The notes under the pieces were generated by a model. It was not told the DNA's origin. It was given only the letters and a program-made list of their open reading frames with translations, and did not search any database. Shown here one piece after another: positions 1-9,467 of a stretch of DNA of 64,000 bases (position 1 is the stretch's first letter; every line of letters starts with the position of its first letter). The DNA is from Aestuariibaculum sp. M13. GTDB lineage: Bacteria; Bacteroidota; Bacteroidia; Flavobacteriales; Flavobacteriaceae. Both the position numbers and the translations under genes were made by a program. The stretch covers positions 62,001 through 126,000 of the forward strand of contig NZ_JANIAC010000006.1 of assembly GCF_024723255.1 (NCBI RefSeq), read 5' to 3'.

Positions 1-2
1 TA

Positions 3-1589
3 ACTAATGGCGCTTTGTTTTTGTCGGTTCACGGGGCTTCGGTAGAAGCGGTTAATCAGGCCAATGCGTATAAACAAAAAGATTGGGGAAATTTAATAGC
101 ACCAACCAATCGACGTCCGTTTGGTTATGCCTGGGAAGATTTAGGACGTTTAGATGCCTTAGAGGTTTTGACTGATGCAAAAGATATTTATCAACCCAAT
201 CCACAAAAAATATATTTAACTGGGCACTCGATGGGAGGCCATGGTTCATGGTATTTGGGAGCTACCTATCCCGATAAGTTTGCAGCTATTGCACCTTGTG
301 CGGGTTACCCCGACTTGTTATTGTATCGAGATGTGTCTTTAAATAGAATTTTAAAAAGTTCTGAAGAAGAATTGCGAGCATTTGGAATCACCCCAAAGGT
401 TTTAAGTCGCTTGCAGTTAACGCCGGAATTGAATCCTGTGGAAACTATTATTGAACGGGCAGGGACGCCAAGCAGAACTTTAAAATTGATTAGAAATTAT
501 CTGCACCATGGGGTTTATATTTTACATGGAGAAAAGGATAATGTGGTACCAACGTACATCGCCCGAGATATGAGAAAAAGATTAGGAGAATTTCATCCCG
601 ATTTCACCTACTACGAATATCCTGAAGGAACACATTGGTATGGTAACCATAGTGTCGATTGGCCACCAATCTTCAATTTGTTTAGGGAAAGAACGATTCC
701 GGAAGATAAGGATGTCGATAAGTTGGAGTTTTATACAGGAGCACCGGGAGTGTCATCAAAATCACATTTTATAACCATTCATCAGCAGGAAATACCTTTT
801 GAGGTAAGCTCTTTTGATTATTCAAAAGAAGAGGGAAAGCACATTTTAAAAACAGATAATGTAGCATTAATTGAGATGGATTTTAGAATGTTCGATAAGG
901 TTGAAAGTGAGCTTTTAGTTGATGGTGTTTCTTTTTCAATAAACGGAAATGAAATGTTATTCTTAAAGAAGGAAGATGGAGAATGGAAAACAACTAATAA
1001 GCCAAGTTTAAAGGAAAAGGGACCGCATAGAAATGGTGGTTTTAAGGATGCTTTTAGAAATAATGTGGTTTTTGTATTCGCTACAAAAGGGACACAAGAA
1101 GAGAATAATTGGTATTATAACAGAGCGCGTTTTGATGCTGAAACAATGTGGTATCGAGCGAATGGTTCGGTAGATTTGGTTAAAGATGTTGATTTTTCTC
1201 TGTCTAAATATGCCAATCGTAATGTTGTGTTGTATGGGAATAAAACAAATAATGCTACGTGGAATCAATTGTTAAAAGAGTCTCCTATTCAAGTAGAGAA
1301 TGATCAGGTTGATATTAATGGTAAAAAACTATCAGGAGATCAATGGGGGATGTATTTTATTGTACCCAGAACAGATAGTGATATAGCAAGTGTTGGAGTT
1401 GTTACGGCCAGTGGAGAAAAAGGAATGAAAGCAGCATACATGAATCATTATTTAGTAAACGGAACGACGTTTCCTGATGTTTTATTGTTTGATGATGAGG
1501 TGTTAATTAATGGAACATCGGTAGTAAAATGTGCAGGTTTTTTGGGAAATGACTGGTCTGTTGAACGAGGTGATTTTGAATGGAAATAG
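3..1589 (+). CDS. Alpha/beta-hydrolase, prolyl-oligopeptidase/esterase-like, 5'-truncated by window edge
   Basis: The reading frame is open from the first complete codon, so the true start lies upstream of the window. A catalytic-serine elbow GHSMGG is encoded near base 222, followed by a candidate acid in HGEKDNVVP and a candidate histidine in EGTHWYGNH, the order expected of a Ser-Asp-His alpha/beta-hydrolase triad. The nearest families by eye are peptidase S9 C-terminal domains and feruloyl-esterase or PHB-depolymerase-like enzymes. About 330 residues follow the triad and look beta-rich, with no recognised domain. The substrate cannot be told. The gene is followed by a strong terminator and converges on the RND permease gene. 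Confidence 0.8.
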   Translation, partial: TNGALFLSVHGASVEAVNQANAYKQKDWGNLIAPTNRRPFGYAWEDLGRLDALEVLTDAKDIYQPNPQKIYLTGHSMGGHGSWYLGATYPDKFAAIAPCAGYPDLLLYRDVSLNRILKSSEEELRAFGITPKVLSRLQLTPELNPVETIIERAGTPSRTLKLIRNYLHHGVYILHGEKDNVVPTYIARDMRKRLGEFHPDFTYYEYPEGTHWYGNHSVDWPPIFNLFRERTIPEDKDVDKLEFYTGAPGVSSKSHFITIHQQEIPFEVSSFDYSKEEGKHILKTDNVALIEMDFRMFDKVESELLVDGVSFSINGNEMLFLKKEDGEWKTTNKPSLKEKGPHRNGGFKDAFRNNVVFVFATKGTQEENNWYYNRARFDAETMWYRANGSVDLVKDVDFSLSKYANRNVVLYGNKTNNATWNQLLKESPIQVENDQVDINGKKLSGDQWGMYFIVPRTDSDIASVGVVTASGEKGMKAAYMNHYLVNGTTFPDVLLFDDEVLINGTSVVKCAGFLGNDWSVERGDFEWK

Positions 1590-1622
1590 CCCCTTTTTAT
1601 ATTTTGAATTAGTCCATTAAAA

Positions 1623-1650
1623 AAAGCCCTGACATTTGTCAGGGCTTTTC
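1623..1650. terminator. Bidirectional intrinsic terminator
   Basis: A perfect 12-bp stem (AAAAGCCCTGAC / GTCAGGGCTTTT) closes a 4-nt ATTT loop, with A and T tracts on the two sides. It lies between the convergent hydrolase (plus) and RND permease (minus) genes and can serve both. Confidence 0.85.
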
Positions 1651-1735
1651 TGCTATTAATTAAGGCTTAAAGATAAAGCGTTAACTAATCTTCAATTTGA
1701 GTGTTAGTCACCACAGTAAATTGCTCTTCAATATT

Positions 1736-4700
1736 TTATGAACGCATTTTTGAACGATACCACATTTTAAGCTTCATACTTAAGAAGAATAAAACAGGTA
1801 CGACAATCAACGTTAAGAAGGTTGCTATAAATAATCCGTAGATTACGGTCCATGCTAATGGACCCCAGAATACCACGTTATCACCACCAATATATATGTT
1901 CGGATCAAGTTCGCCGAATAAGGTAAAGAAGTTAATATTTAACCCTATGGCTAAAGGTACTAAACCTAAAATGGTTGTGATTGCTGTTAATAATACTGGG
2001 CGTAAACGGGCTTTACCTGCTTTAACGATGCTTTCATATAAATCTTCAGTACCTAAGTATTCTTTGCGATCGATATCTAAATCATGCTTTCTTCGGTCAA
2101 TTAAAAGCTGAGCATAATCGAGGAGTACCACCCCGTTATTAACCACAATTCCCGCCAGCGAGATGATTCCCACCATGGTCATCATAATTACGAATGGTTT
2201 TGCTGTAATTACTAGTCCACCAAATACACCAATAAAACTTAAGAAAATAGCCAACATAATAATAGCTGGTTTTGAAACTGAGTTAAACTGGAAAATTAAG
2301 ATGAAAAAGATTAAACCAAGACCGGTAAAGAACGCACCAACAAGGAATTTCATTTGTTTGTTTTGTTCTTCAATTTGTCCTGTATAATCTATTTTAATGC
2401 CATTAGGAAGACCTTCGTAGCTCTTCATTTCATTTTGAATTTGAGCAACAATGGCACCTGCATCGGTAAATCCTGGTGATAATGCCGAATATACAGTTAC
2501 CACACGTTTAGTGTCGATATGTTTAATGGCACTAAACCCAGAAGTGTTTTCATGACTTGCCACTGCAGAAAGTGGAATTTCTTTAAGCTGACCTGTATTC
2601 GTTCTAAATGTAATATTCTGATTGAATAAGGCACTTGTATTATATCTGTTGGCTTCGTTAAAACGTACATAAATATCGTAGTCGTCACCATCTTCTTTAT
2701 AGATGCCTGCCTTAGATCCAAATATTGAGTTACGTAATTGTTGCCCTATTTGTGCAGCACTAATGCCTAATTCACCGGCTTTTTTCCTGTCGATAGTAAC
2801 TTTCATTGATGGCTTATCTTTATTCACATCAATTTTAAGTTCGTCGATACCAGGAATATTTTTTCCGTTAATAAACTGTCGCATATTCTCGGCAGTTGCG
2901 ATTAATTCATTGTAATCATCACCTTCAATTTCAATGTTAATCGGGGCTCCGGCAGGTGGTCCTTTGGCGTCTTTTTCAACCGAAATTAGAACTCCTGGAT
3001 AAACACCAACTAAGCTTTCCTGTACTTTTTGACGTAATAATTCACTGTCTGCTCCACGACGGTATTTGTATTCGCGCATTGAAGCGGTGATTTTTGCTTT
3101 ATGAGGCATTTCGGCAGCCGAACCACCATCGGTTTGTGGGTTTCCGGCACCTTCACCAACTTGAGAAACAGCGCTTTCTACTAAGAAATTGTAATCGCCA
3201 TCTTTATATTGATTATCATCTAAAACCTTATAAACACGATTTTCAATTTCCTTGGTTATGGCATTGGTTTTTTCAATCGCTGTACCCTGCGGATATTCAA
3301 TGTAAACAATGATTTGATTTGGTCTGTTATCTGGGAAGAACTCCACTTTTGTGCGCTGTGCTTTTAACGACATTCCAAATGCTATGAATGAAATGATTAA
3401 TAAGGAGAATGTACCAATACTAATAATATATGGCATTTTTCCTGAAAGCGCCCAACGCAATTGTTTTTCATATAAACGTTCCAGTTTTACCAAGGTGTGA
3501 TTTTGGAAATGGTTGGCGGCTTTACGTAAAAACAAACGGTATATCCAAAGTAAGCCAACTGTTACAATCATTAAGGTTCCTAAACCACGATAAGCACCAC
3601 CAGTAAAGACCACTATTAAACCAAGAACTAACATTATAATCGACATTCTTATAATGCGTTTTAAAGGCATGTCTTTATCTTCAATAGTCATGAATTCTGA
3701 TACCATTACCGAGTTAAAGAAAATAGCAACGAACAATGAAGATCCTAATACAACCGATAGTGTAATTGGTAAAATCATCATGAATTCACCCATAATTCCC
3801 GGCCATAATCCTAACGGAATAAAGGCGGCTACGGTGGTTGCTGTAGAAATGATAATCGGGAACGCAATTTCACCAATACCTTCTTTGGCAGCACGCATTC
3901 GGCTCATGCCTTCTTCGTCCATTAAACGGTAAACGTTTTCAACAACCACAATACCGTTGTCTACCAGCATACCAAGCCCCATGATTAATCCGAAAAGTAC
4001 CATAGTATTTAAACTATATCCCAATCCGTTAAGAATCATAATAGACATAAACATCGACATCGGGATGGCAAAACCAACGAAAATGGCATTCTTAAATCCT
4101 AAGAAGAACATTAACACAGTAACTACTAAAAGTACCCCGAAAATAATGTTGTTTACTAAATCGTCTACCTGACCAATAGTTTTTTCAGACTGGTCGTTGG
4201 TTATCGTTACTTTTAAGTCTGCTGGAAAAACATTTTCAACGGCATCTTTAACAATAACCTGAATTTGTTCTGAAGCTGCCACCATGTTTTTACCAGCACG
4301 TTTTTTAACGTCTAGCATCACTACAGGAGCACCAAATTCTCTGGCGAAGGTGGTTTTGTCTTCTTCTTTAAATTTTACTACGGCTACATCTTTTAAGTAA
4401 ATGGCATGACCATTTTCAGATTTAACCACGAAGTTTTCAAGCTCTGATGGTTTTTCAATTTCACCAATAATACGAATAGTTCTTCGTTGTCCGCTGGCTT
4501 TTAAATTACCTGCAGACATGGTCATGTTTCCGTTGTTAATAGTATTGATAATATCGCTGAAGGTTACTTTGGCAGCCATCATTTTATAAATGTCTACGGC
4601 AACTTCAACTTCTTTTTCCTGAGCACCACGAATATCAGCTTTTTTAATTTCAGCTAAATCTTCAATTTCATCCTGTAAATGCTCGGCGTATTCTTTTAAT

Positions 4701-5203
4701 TTTTCAATAGGATAATCGCCGGAAATATTAATGTTAAGAATTGGCATTTCTTCCGAAAGGCTCAACTCAAAAACATCTGGCTCGACTTTGGCACCATTAA
4801 AAGTAGGCCAGTCTTCGCTTGAGGTTTCCTGATCTATCTCGTCTTTTACCTTTTGTTTGGCGGCTTCAACCGAAATATTTTCGTCGAATTCTACCATTAA
4901 CATACCGTAATCTTCCTGAGATGTTGAGGTAATTTCAACCACATTACTTACCGTTTTTAAACGGTCTTCCAGCGGATCGGTAATTAATTTTTCTATGTCT
5001 TCGGCTGTATTTCCGGGGAAAACAGAACTGACGTAAATTTTAGTTTCATTAACTTCAGGGAAGCTTTCTCGAGGCATATCGAAAAAGGCCGCAACTCCTA
5101 AATAGAAAATGACAAGAATAAGCACGTACATCGTGGTCTTATTGTCTATCGCCCATGAAGAAAAACCAAATTCTTTATAGATGCTTTTTTTGTTTTTTGA
5201 CAT
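1736..5203 (-). CDS. RND-superfamily efflux permease (AcrB/HAE1-like)
   Basis: 1155 residues, the full length of a proton-driven inner-membrane RND pump. The order is a first transmembrane helix at about 22-42, a periplasmic porter domain, a helix bundle at about 345-550, a second porter domain, and a final helix bundle from about 985. The RND motif is seen as VDNGIVVVEN in the TM4 region. AcrB has two aspartates there (VDD); here the second is Asn, and the TM10 Lys position (KNA in AcrB) reads NNG. It is the last gene of the tetR-tolC-adaptor-permease operon, 12 bp after the adaptor gene. The substrate is unknown. Confidence 0.93.
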   Translation of the reverse strand: MSKNKKSIYKEFGFSSWAIDNKTTMYVLILVIFYLGVAAFFDMPRESFPEVNETKIYVSSVFPGNTAEDIEKLITDPLEDRLKTVSNVVEITSTSQEDYGMLMVEFDENISVEAAKQKVKDEIDQETSSEDWPTFNGAKVEPDVFELSLSEEMPILNINISGDYPIEKLKEYAEHLQDEIEDLAEIKKADIRGAQEKEVEVAVDIYKMMAAKVTFSDIINTINNGNMTMSAGNLKASGQRRTIRIIGEIEKPSELENFVVKSENGHAIYLKDVAVVKFKEEDKTTFAREFGAPVVMLDVKKRAGKNMVAASEQIQVIVKDAVENVFPADLKVTITNDQSEKTIGQVDDLVNNIIFGVLLVVTVLMFFLGFKNAIFVGFAIPMSMFMSIMILNGLGYSLNTMVLFGLIMGLGMLVDNGIVVVENVYRLMDEEGMSRMRAAKEGIGEIAFPIIISTATTVAAFIPLGLWPGIMGEFMMILPITLSVVLGSSLFVAIFFNSVMVSEFMTIEDKDMPLKRIIRMSIIMLVLGLIVVFTGGAYRGLGTLMIVTVGLLWIYRLFLRKAANHFQNHTLVKLERLYEKQLRWALSGKMPYIISIGTFSLLIISFIAFGMSLKAQRTKVEFFPDNRPNQIIVYIEYPQGTAIEKTNAITKEIENRVYKVLDDNQYKDGDYNFLVESAVSQVGEGAGNPQTDGGSAAEMPHKAKITASMREYKYRRGADSELLRQKVQESLVGVYPGVLISVEKDAKGPPAGAPINIEIEGDDYNELIATAENMRQFINGKNIPGIDELKIDVNKDKPSMKVTIDRKKAGELGISAAQIGQQLRNSIFGSKAGIYKEDGDDYDIYVRFNEANRYNTSALFNQNITFRTNTGQLKEIPLSAVASHENTSGFSAIKHIDTKRVVTVYSALSPGFTDAGAIVAQIQNEMKSYEGLPNGIKIDYTGQIEEQNKQMKFLVGAFFTGLGLIFFILIFQFNSVSKPAIIMLAIFLSFIGVFGGLVITAKPFVIMMTMVGIISLAGIVVNNGVVLLDYAQLLIDRRKHDLDIDRKEYLGTEDLYESIVKAGKARLRPVLLTAITTILGLVPLAIGLNINFFTLFGELDPNIYIGGDNVVFWGPLAWTVIYGLFIATFLTLIVVPVLFFLSMKLKMWYRSKMRS

Positions 5204-5215
5204 TACGTGTTTGGT

Positions 5216-6388
5216 TTAGTAGTTAATGATTTCAACTGTTTGTCCGTCTTTAACGCTACGTGCACCTTCCTGAACAATTTCAGTTCCGTTCTCTATACCA
5301 CTTAAAACCTCAATAACATCGCCTTGTGTTTTTCCGGTAGTAATAATAACACGGTTTGCTACGCCAATATTTTTATCGTTTTTATCTGAGATAACGTAAA
5401 CATATTGTTCGCCATTTGCATTCTCTGAAATGATACTTTGTGGAATTAATAAGGCGTTTTCGTTAGTATAATCGTTAATTTTTAGTCTTGCCGTTAAGTT
5501 AGGCTTGATAGACTTGTCCTTATTTGGAATACCAACTTCCACTTTAAACGTACGGTTGTTTGGGTTGATATAATCTCCGGCCTGACGTACTTTAGTCTCA
5601 ATGGTTGTTCCTAAAATAGGAAAGTCTACAATAACGTTTTTACCTTTGGTAACATCGGCGATATAACGTTCCGGGATATCGGTTTCAATATACATATCGT
5701 CAAGGTTAACCAAACGCATTAATTGCGTTTGCCCGGCTGCTACAACACTTCCTTGTTCTGTAATAACATCGTCAATAGTTCCTGAAAAAGGCGCTCTAAC
5801 GGTTGTTTTAGCGATTTGTTGTTCTAACTGACTTACGGCTTCTTCTTGAGATTCGTAAGTTGATTTAGCTTGTAAATACTGAATTTCACTACCAATGTTT
5901 TGTTCCCATAAACGTTTCTGGCGCTCGAAAGTGGTTTTAGCTAAATCGGCCTGGATTTTAAGCTGTGATAATTGCTGGCTTAAACCACCATCATCAATTT
6001 TTGCCAATAATTGCCCTTTGCTTACTTTTTGTCCTTCCTTAACGTAAACGCTAGTTAAAATACCGTTATATTCTGGCGTGATGACTAATAAATTTTTAGT
6101 AGTCACGTTACCTTGAATTTCTAATGTATGATTAAAAACTTCGGTCTCGGCCTTAAAAGCTGTAATTAGAGGGACGTGTTTTACCGTGTCTAATTTTGAA
6201 ATAGCTTCGTCTAAAAGTTTAATTTTAGAATTTATAGTTTCCTGATCGTTAACCAGCTCGGCGCGTTTTGCACGAATGGTTGTTAGGTTGTTGCTCTCTA
6301 AAACTTTTTCAACAGAGTTTCTTTTCTTTTCGCCTCCACAAGAGACCAATAGAATACTTACGATGAATAATGAATATATCTGTTTCAT
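5216..6388 (-). CDS. RND efflux periplasmic adaptor (membrane fusion protein), lipoprotein
   Basis: 390 residues. A signal peptide ends in a lipobox (LLVSC, Cys at about 17), so the mature protein is probably lipid-anchored in the inner membrane. A first predicted coiled coil covers about 28-70. A biotinyl-lipoyl half-motif (VKEGQKVSKGQLLAKIDDGG) is followed by an alpha-hairpin rich in Gln and Leu at about 145-195, the second lipoyl half (TVRAPFSGTIDDV), and beta-barrel and membrane-proximal domains. It bridges the RND permease to the outer-membrane channel encoded just upstream. The extra N-terminal coiled coil is common among Bacteroidota adaptors. Confidence 0.92.
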   Translation of the reverse strand: MKQIYSLFIVSILLVSCGGEKKRNSVEKVLESNNLTTIRAKRAELVNDQETINSKIKLLDEAISKLDTVKHVPLITAFKAETEVFNHTLEIQGNVTTKNLLVITPEYNGILTSVYVKEGQKVSKGQLLAKIDDGGLSQQLSQLKIQADLAKTTFERQKRLWEQNIGSEIQYLQAKSTYESQEEAVSQLEQQIAKTTVRAPFSGTIDDVITEQGSVVAAGQTQLMRLVNLDDMYIETDIPERYIADVTKGKNVIVDFPILGTTIETKVRQAGDYINPNNRTFKVEVGIPNKDKSIKPNLTARLKINDYTNENALLIPQSIISENANGEQYVYVISDKNDKNIGVANRVIITTGKTQGDVIEVLSGIENGTEIVQEGARSVKDGQTVEIINY

Positions 6389-6415
6389 TTGAAATTGAAA
6401 TTTTCTTTTGATTGA

Positions 6416-7762
6416 TTAATTTATTTGAATTGTATTTAGAATCGTTTCCAACTCTGCTTTGGTATTAATAACATCTAGCATGGCTTGTAGAAACTCTTGT
6501 TGTGCGTTGTATAACTGCGTTTGTGCCTGGCGTAAATCGAAACTTGAACCAATACCTTCAAAAAATTTGGTTTGGTTTTTACTTTCAATACGCTCGGCAA
6601 GATTTAGGTTTAGTTTTTTGTTTTCGTAATCTTCAATGGCGAACTGGTATTCACTTTTGGCCGATGCGATTTGAAGTTTTAATTGTTGTTCGGTTTCCTT
6701 TAAATCGTTTTCAGCTTTTTCAAGATCGATTTTTACACGCGCTGTGGCAGCAGTTCTTCCTAAAGAACTAAAAATAGGAATGTTTAAACTTACTCCAAAC
6801 AACGAAGTTCCAAACCATTCCTGGTCTTTACTTAAAAAATTAAAACTATTTGAAAACCCCGAATATCCGCCGTTTAAAAAGGCGTTAAGTGTTGGCATGG
6901 CTTTACTTTTTTCGAGTTTTAAAAGTAATTCCTGTGACACTTTTGAATTTTCAGCAATTTTATAATCAATGTTGTTTTCTACATTTTCTTCAGTGCTTAA
7001 TAACGATAAACTAATGTTTTGAGCCGTTAGCATTTCCAGCTTGTCACTTAATGTTGTTTTAGCGTTAATATCAATGCCTAAAGTAATGTTTAGCATTTGG
7101 TAAGCTAAGACCTTTAAACGCTCGGTTTTGTTTAGATTACTCATTAAGCCGGAAAGGGTAATTTGTAATTGCTCTACACTTTCTTCCTCTTCTAAACCAT
7201 TTTCAAACATTTTAGAAGTGTCGTTAACATTGTCCTCTAAAATTTTACGGTCTTTGTTTAAAAGGATTAAACTTTCTTCTGCTAATAGCACATTTCCGTA
7301 AGCGTTAATAACGGCTTTTCTAATTTCTAAATCCGTTTTTTGTTTGGCATTTTTAGAAATATCTAAATATACTTTAGCTGATTGTAAACCTACAATATAC
7401 GACCCGTCAAATATTTTTTGAGTGATGGTTGCTGTGGCTGTCATGTTTTGTTTTGTTCCAAAAACAACTTCTTCAAACTCGCCAGGGTTACCTCCAAAAG
7501 CTTCTGCTGGAATTAAAGAGACCTGTTGTTTTAAGAAATTTTGATAATCTACGGAAGCGCTTAATTGTGGCAAACCGGTAGCTGTGGTTTCCCATTTTTG
7601 TTTTTCCGCAGCATCAATATCCTTAGCAGCGTTTATGGCTGTTCTATTGTTTTCAATGGCAAAATTAATAGCTTCCTCTAAACTAAAGGAATACGACTGT
7701 TCTTGTGAAAACATCGATATAGAAAGCAATAGACTAAATAATAGTATAAGACTTTGTTTCAT
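6416..7762 (-). CDS. TolC-family outer-membrane efflux channel
   Basis: 448 residues with a signal peptide ending near SISMFSQEQ. Two repeated halves are rich in long amphipathic helices, with paired motifs such as LEEAINFAIENN at the N-terminus and FDLRQAQTQLYNAQQEFLQAM near the C-terminus, as is typical of the OEP/TolC family. It forms the trans-periplasmic exit duct for the adaptor and permease encoded downstream. Its start codon lies immediately after the tetR stop codon, with which it is presumably co-transcribed. Confidence 0.92.
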   Translation of the reverse strand: MKQSLILLFSLLLSISMFSQEQSYSFSLEEAINFAIENNRTAINAAKDIDAAEKQKWETTATGLPQLSASVDYQNFLKQQVSLIPAEAFGGNPGEFEEVVFGTKQNMTATATITQKIFDGSYIVGLQSAKVYLDISKNAKQKTDLEIRKAVINAYGNVLLAEESLILLNKDRKILEDNVNDTSKMFENGLEEEESVEQLQITLSGLMSNLNKTERLKVLAYQMLNITLGIDINAKTTLSDKLEMLTAQNISLSLLSTEENVENNIDYKIAENSKVSQELLLKLEKSKAMPTLNAFLNGGYSGFSNSFNFLSKDQEWFGTSLFGVSLNIPIFSSLGRTAATARVKIDLEKAENDLKETEQQLKLQIASAKSEYQFAIEDYENKKLNLNLAERIESKNQTKFFEGIGSSFDLRQAQTQLYNAQQEFLQAMLDVINTKAELETILNTIQIN

Positions 7763-7763
7763 T

Positions 7764-8369
7764 TTATGATTGATTGTTGTTTAAATATTCAGTTAAATGT
7801 TCTAGCCCTTTTGGGGTGCATATACCTCGTAAATGATATTCCAAATAGTTGTTCATTAAGGTGTGCATCGAAAAATTATTTAAAGGAAATAGTTCTTTAT
7901 CCTTTAAAGACATCATACTGTTGAAATAGATTTTCGAAATGAACTCTTTATTAATGGTGTCTCGGTATAACCCCATTTGAACACCACGATCTAAGTTGCT
8001 AATCACACATTCACCCATAACGCAAGATTGTTTTTTCATTAAATCGGCGTAAATCTTCGGGTAGTACTTTTGAAGCTGAAATTGAGGTGATGATTTCTCA
8101 TCTTTTAAATGCTTCATAACAAAACGCTTTATTTCGTAAAGTTCTTCAATCGGTGATTTGTCCTGCAGAATGATTTCATTAATACCTGTTTGTATGGTGT
8201 GATACATATACAAGGTAGTGGCTTCTACAAGATCGTTTTTGTTTTCGAAATATTGATAAAGTGTTTTTTTCGACATGCCAAGGGCATTGGCAAGTTCGTC
8301 CATCGTCACACTCTTAAACCCATAGTTTAAGAATAATTCTGCAGCTGTTTTTAAAATATCATCTTTCAT
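7764..8369 (-). CDS. TetR-family transcriptional regulator of the efflux operon
   Basis: The frame can open at a GTG at 8378, but the ATG at 8369 (MKDDILKTAAELF) is the better start: it gives the usual TetR N-terminus, and the upstream bases belong to the promoter box. 201 residues. The N-terminal HTH matches the family pattern (FLNYGFKSVTMDELANALGM, then SKKTLYQYFENK); the C-terminal half is the ligand and dimer domain and is unassigned. It is the first gene of the operon with tolC, adaptor and permease, and a perfect inverted repeat sits over its promoter, so autorepression released by a pump substrate is likely. Confidence 0.9.
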   Translation of the reverse strand: MKDDILKTAAELFLNYGFKSVTMDELANALGMSKKTLYQYFENKNDLVEATTLYMYHTIQTGINEIILQDKSPIEELYEIKRFVMKHLKDEKSSPQFQLQKYYPKIYADLMKKQSCVMGECVISNLDRGVQMGLYRDTINKEFISKIYFNSMMSLKDKELFPLNNFSMHTLMNNYLEYHLRGICTPKGLEHLTEYLNNNQS

Positions 8370-8377
8370 AAGTAGCA

Positions 8378-8407
8378 CAAAACTAAGCTAAGAAACTTTA
8401 AAAACAA
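8378..8407 (-). promoter_or_regulatory. Flavobacterial promoter of the tetR-efflux operon
   Basis: Read on the minus strand: TTG (8407-8405), a 19-nt spacer, then TAGTTTTG (8385-8378). This fits the TTG-N(17-23)-TAnnTTTG consensus of Bacteroidota. The expected transcript start is only a few bases before the ATG at 8369. Confidence 0.6.
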
Positions 8408-8417
8408 AAAAAGTTTC
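8392..8417. promoter_or_regulatory. Candidate TetR operator (inverted repeat)
   Basis: GAAACTTT (8392-8399) and AAAGTTTC (8410-8417) form a perfect 8-bp inverted repeat around a 10-nt A-rich spacer. The dyad is centred at 8404/8405, on the TTG -33 element of the tetR promoter, so a bound repressor would block polymerase. Confidence 0.55.
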
Positions 8418-8456
8418 CTCAGTTTTAACAGTTTTTTAATATTGCATTAAATTGGG

Positions 8457-8488
8457 TTGCATTAGTTAGGGCAATTACTTTATTTTTG
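8457..8488 (+). promoter_or_regulatory. Promoter of the polyprenyl synthase gene
   Basis: TTG (8457-8459), a 21-nt spacer, then TATTTTTG (8481-8488). The ATG is at 8493, so the transcript may be leaderless or nearly so. Confidence 0.55.
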
Positions 8489-8492
8489 TTCC

Positions 8493-9467
8493 ATGCAAAA
8501 CGTACTATTTTATCAAGACGCTGTAACGTCGTACTTAGAAGGGTTTACTAAAGAAAGAGAACCTGTTTCTTTATACAATCCGATAAATTATATTTTACAA
8601 TTGGGTGGCAAGCGTTTGCGTCCGGTGTTAACATTAATGACTGCTGAAGCCTTTAATGTTGATTATAAAAAGGCTTTAGACGCAGCTTTGAGTATTGAGG
8701 TGTTTCATAACTTCTCTTTGGTACACGACGATATTATGGACGATGCGCCCTTAAGACGCGGACAAGAAACAGTACATGAAAAATGGGATGTAAACACCGG
8801 GATTTTATCGGGCGATGCGATGCTGATTATGGCTTATCAGTTGTTCGAGAAATACGAACCAACGGTGTTTCAGGCTTTGGCAAAATTGTTTAGCAAAACG
8901 GCACTTGAGGTTTGTGAAGGTCAGCAGTACGATGTCGATTTCGAGATTCGCGATGATGTAACGATTCCGGAGTATTTAAAAATGATTGAATACAAAACAG
9001 CTGTTTTGGTTGGAGCAGCCATGCAAATGGGAGCCATTGTGGCAAAAGCTTCAGAAGAAGATCAAAAAGGGATTTACGAATTTGGAAGAAACCTTGGAAT
9101 TGCCTTCCAGTTGCAGGATGATTATTTAGATGCGTTTGGCGACCCTAAAACCTTTGGAAAACAGGTAGGAGGTGATATAATTGAGAACAAAAAAACGTAT
9201 TTGTATATTAAAGCGGTAGAGTTTGCTTCCAAAGAGAACAAGTTAGAACTGCAGCATTTATTTAGTTTAAGTCCGAGTGATCCTTCAGATAAAATAGAAA
9301 CAGCAAAAAACATATTTTTGTCGAGTGGAGCTGCTGAAGCAACGAGAGCTGAAATTGAAAATTATACCAATAAAGCGTTTGAAGTATTAGAAACTTTGAA
9401 TATTTCTGAAAAGAATAAGGACATATTAAAAGCATTTGGTTCAAGTTTAATGAATAGAAACGTATAA
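8493..9467 (+). CDS. Short-chain polyprenyl diphosphate synthase (FPP/GGPP synthase-like)
   Basis: 324 residues. It condenses isopentenyl diphosphate with allylic diphosphates. The first aspartate-rich motif is HDDIMDD (about 78-84) followed by LRRG, and the second is QDDYLD. The GGKRLRP substrate-binding motif is at about 38-44. The fifth residue before the first Asp motif is Phe (F74), a bulky residue that caps product length in the Ohnuma chain-length rule. This points to C15-C20 rather than octaprenyl product. There is no two-residue insertion in the first motif, unlike E. coli IspA, so a GGPP-type enzyme is possible. The stop codon overlaps the next ATG (TAATG). Confidence 0.9.
   Translation: MQNVLFYQDAVTSYLEGFTKEREPVSLYNPINYILQLGGKRLRPVLTLMTAEAFNVDYKKALDAALSIEVFHNFSLVHDDIMDDAPLRRGQETVHEKWDVNTGILSGDAMLIMAYQLFEKYEPTVFQALAKLFSKTALEVCEGQQYDVDFEIRDDVTIPEYLKMIEYKTAVLVGAAMQMGAIVAKASEEDQKGIYEFGRNLGIAFQLQDDYLDAFGDPKTFGKQVGGDIIENKKTYLYIKAVEFASKENKLELQHLFSLSPSDPSDKIETAKNIFLSSGAAEATRAEIENYTNKAFEVLETLNISEKNKDILKAFGSSLMNRNV

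Noticed and set aside
1008-1268. Open reading frame on the minus strand inside the first hydrolase gene
   Set aside because: It is antisense to a well-supported coding region, with no family resemblance or promoter; the same holds for the other overlapping frames across the window.
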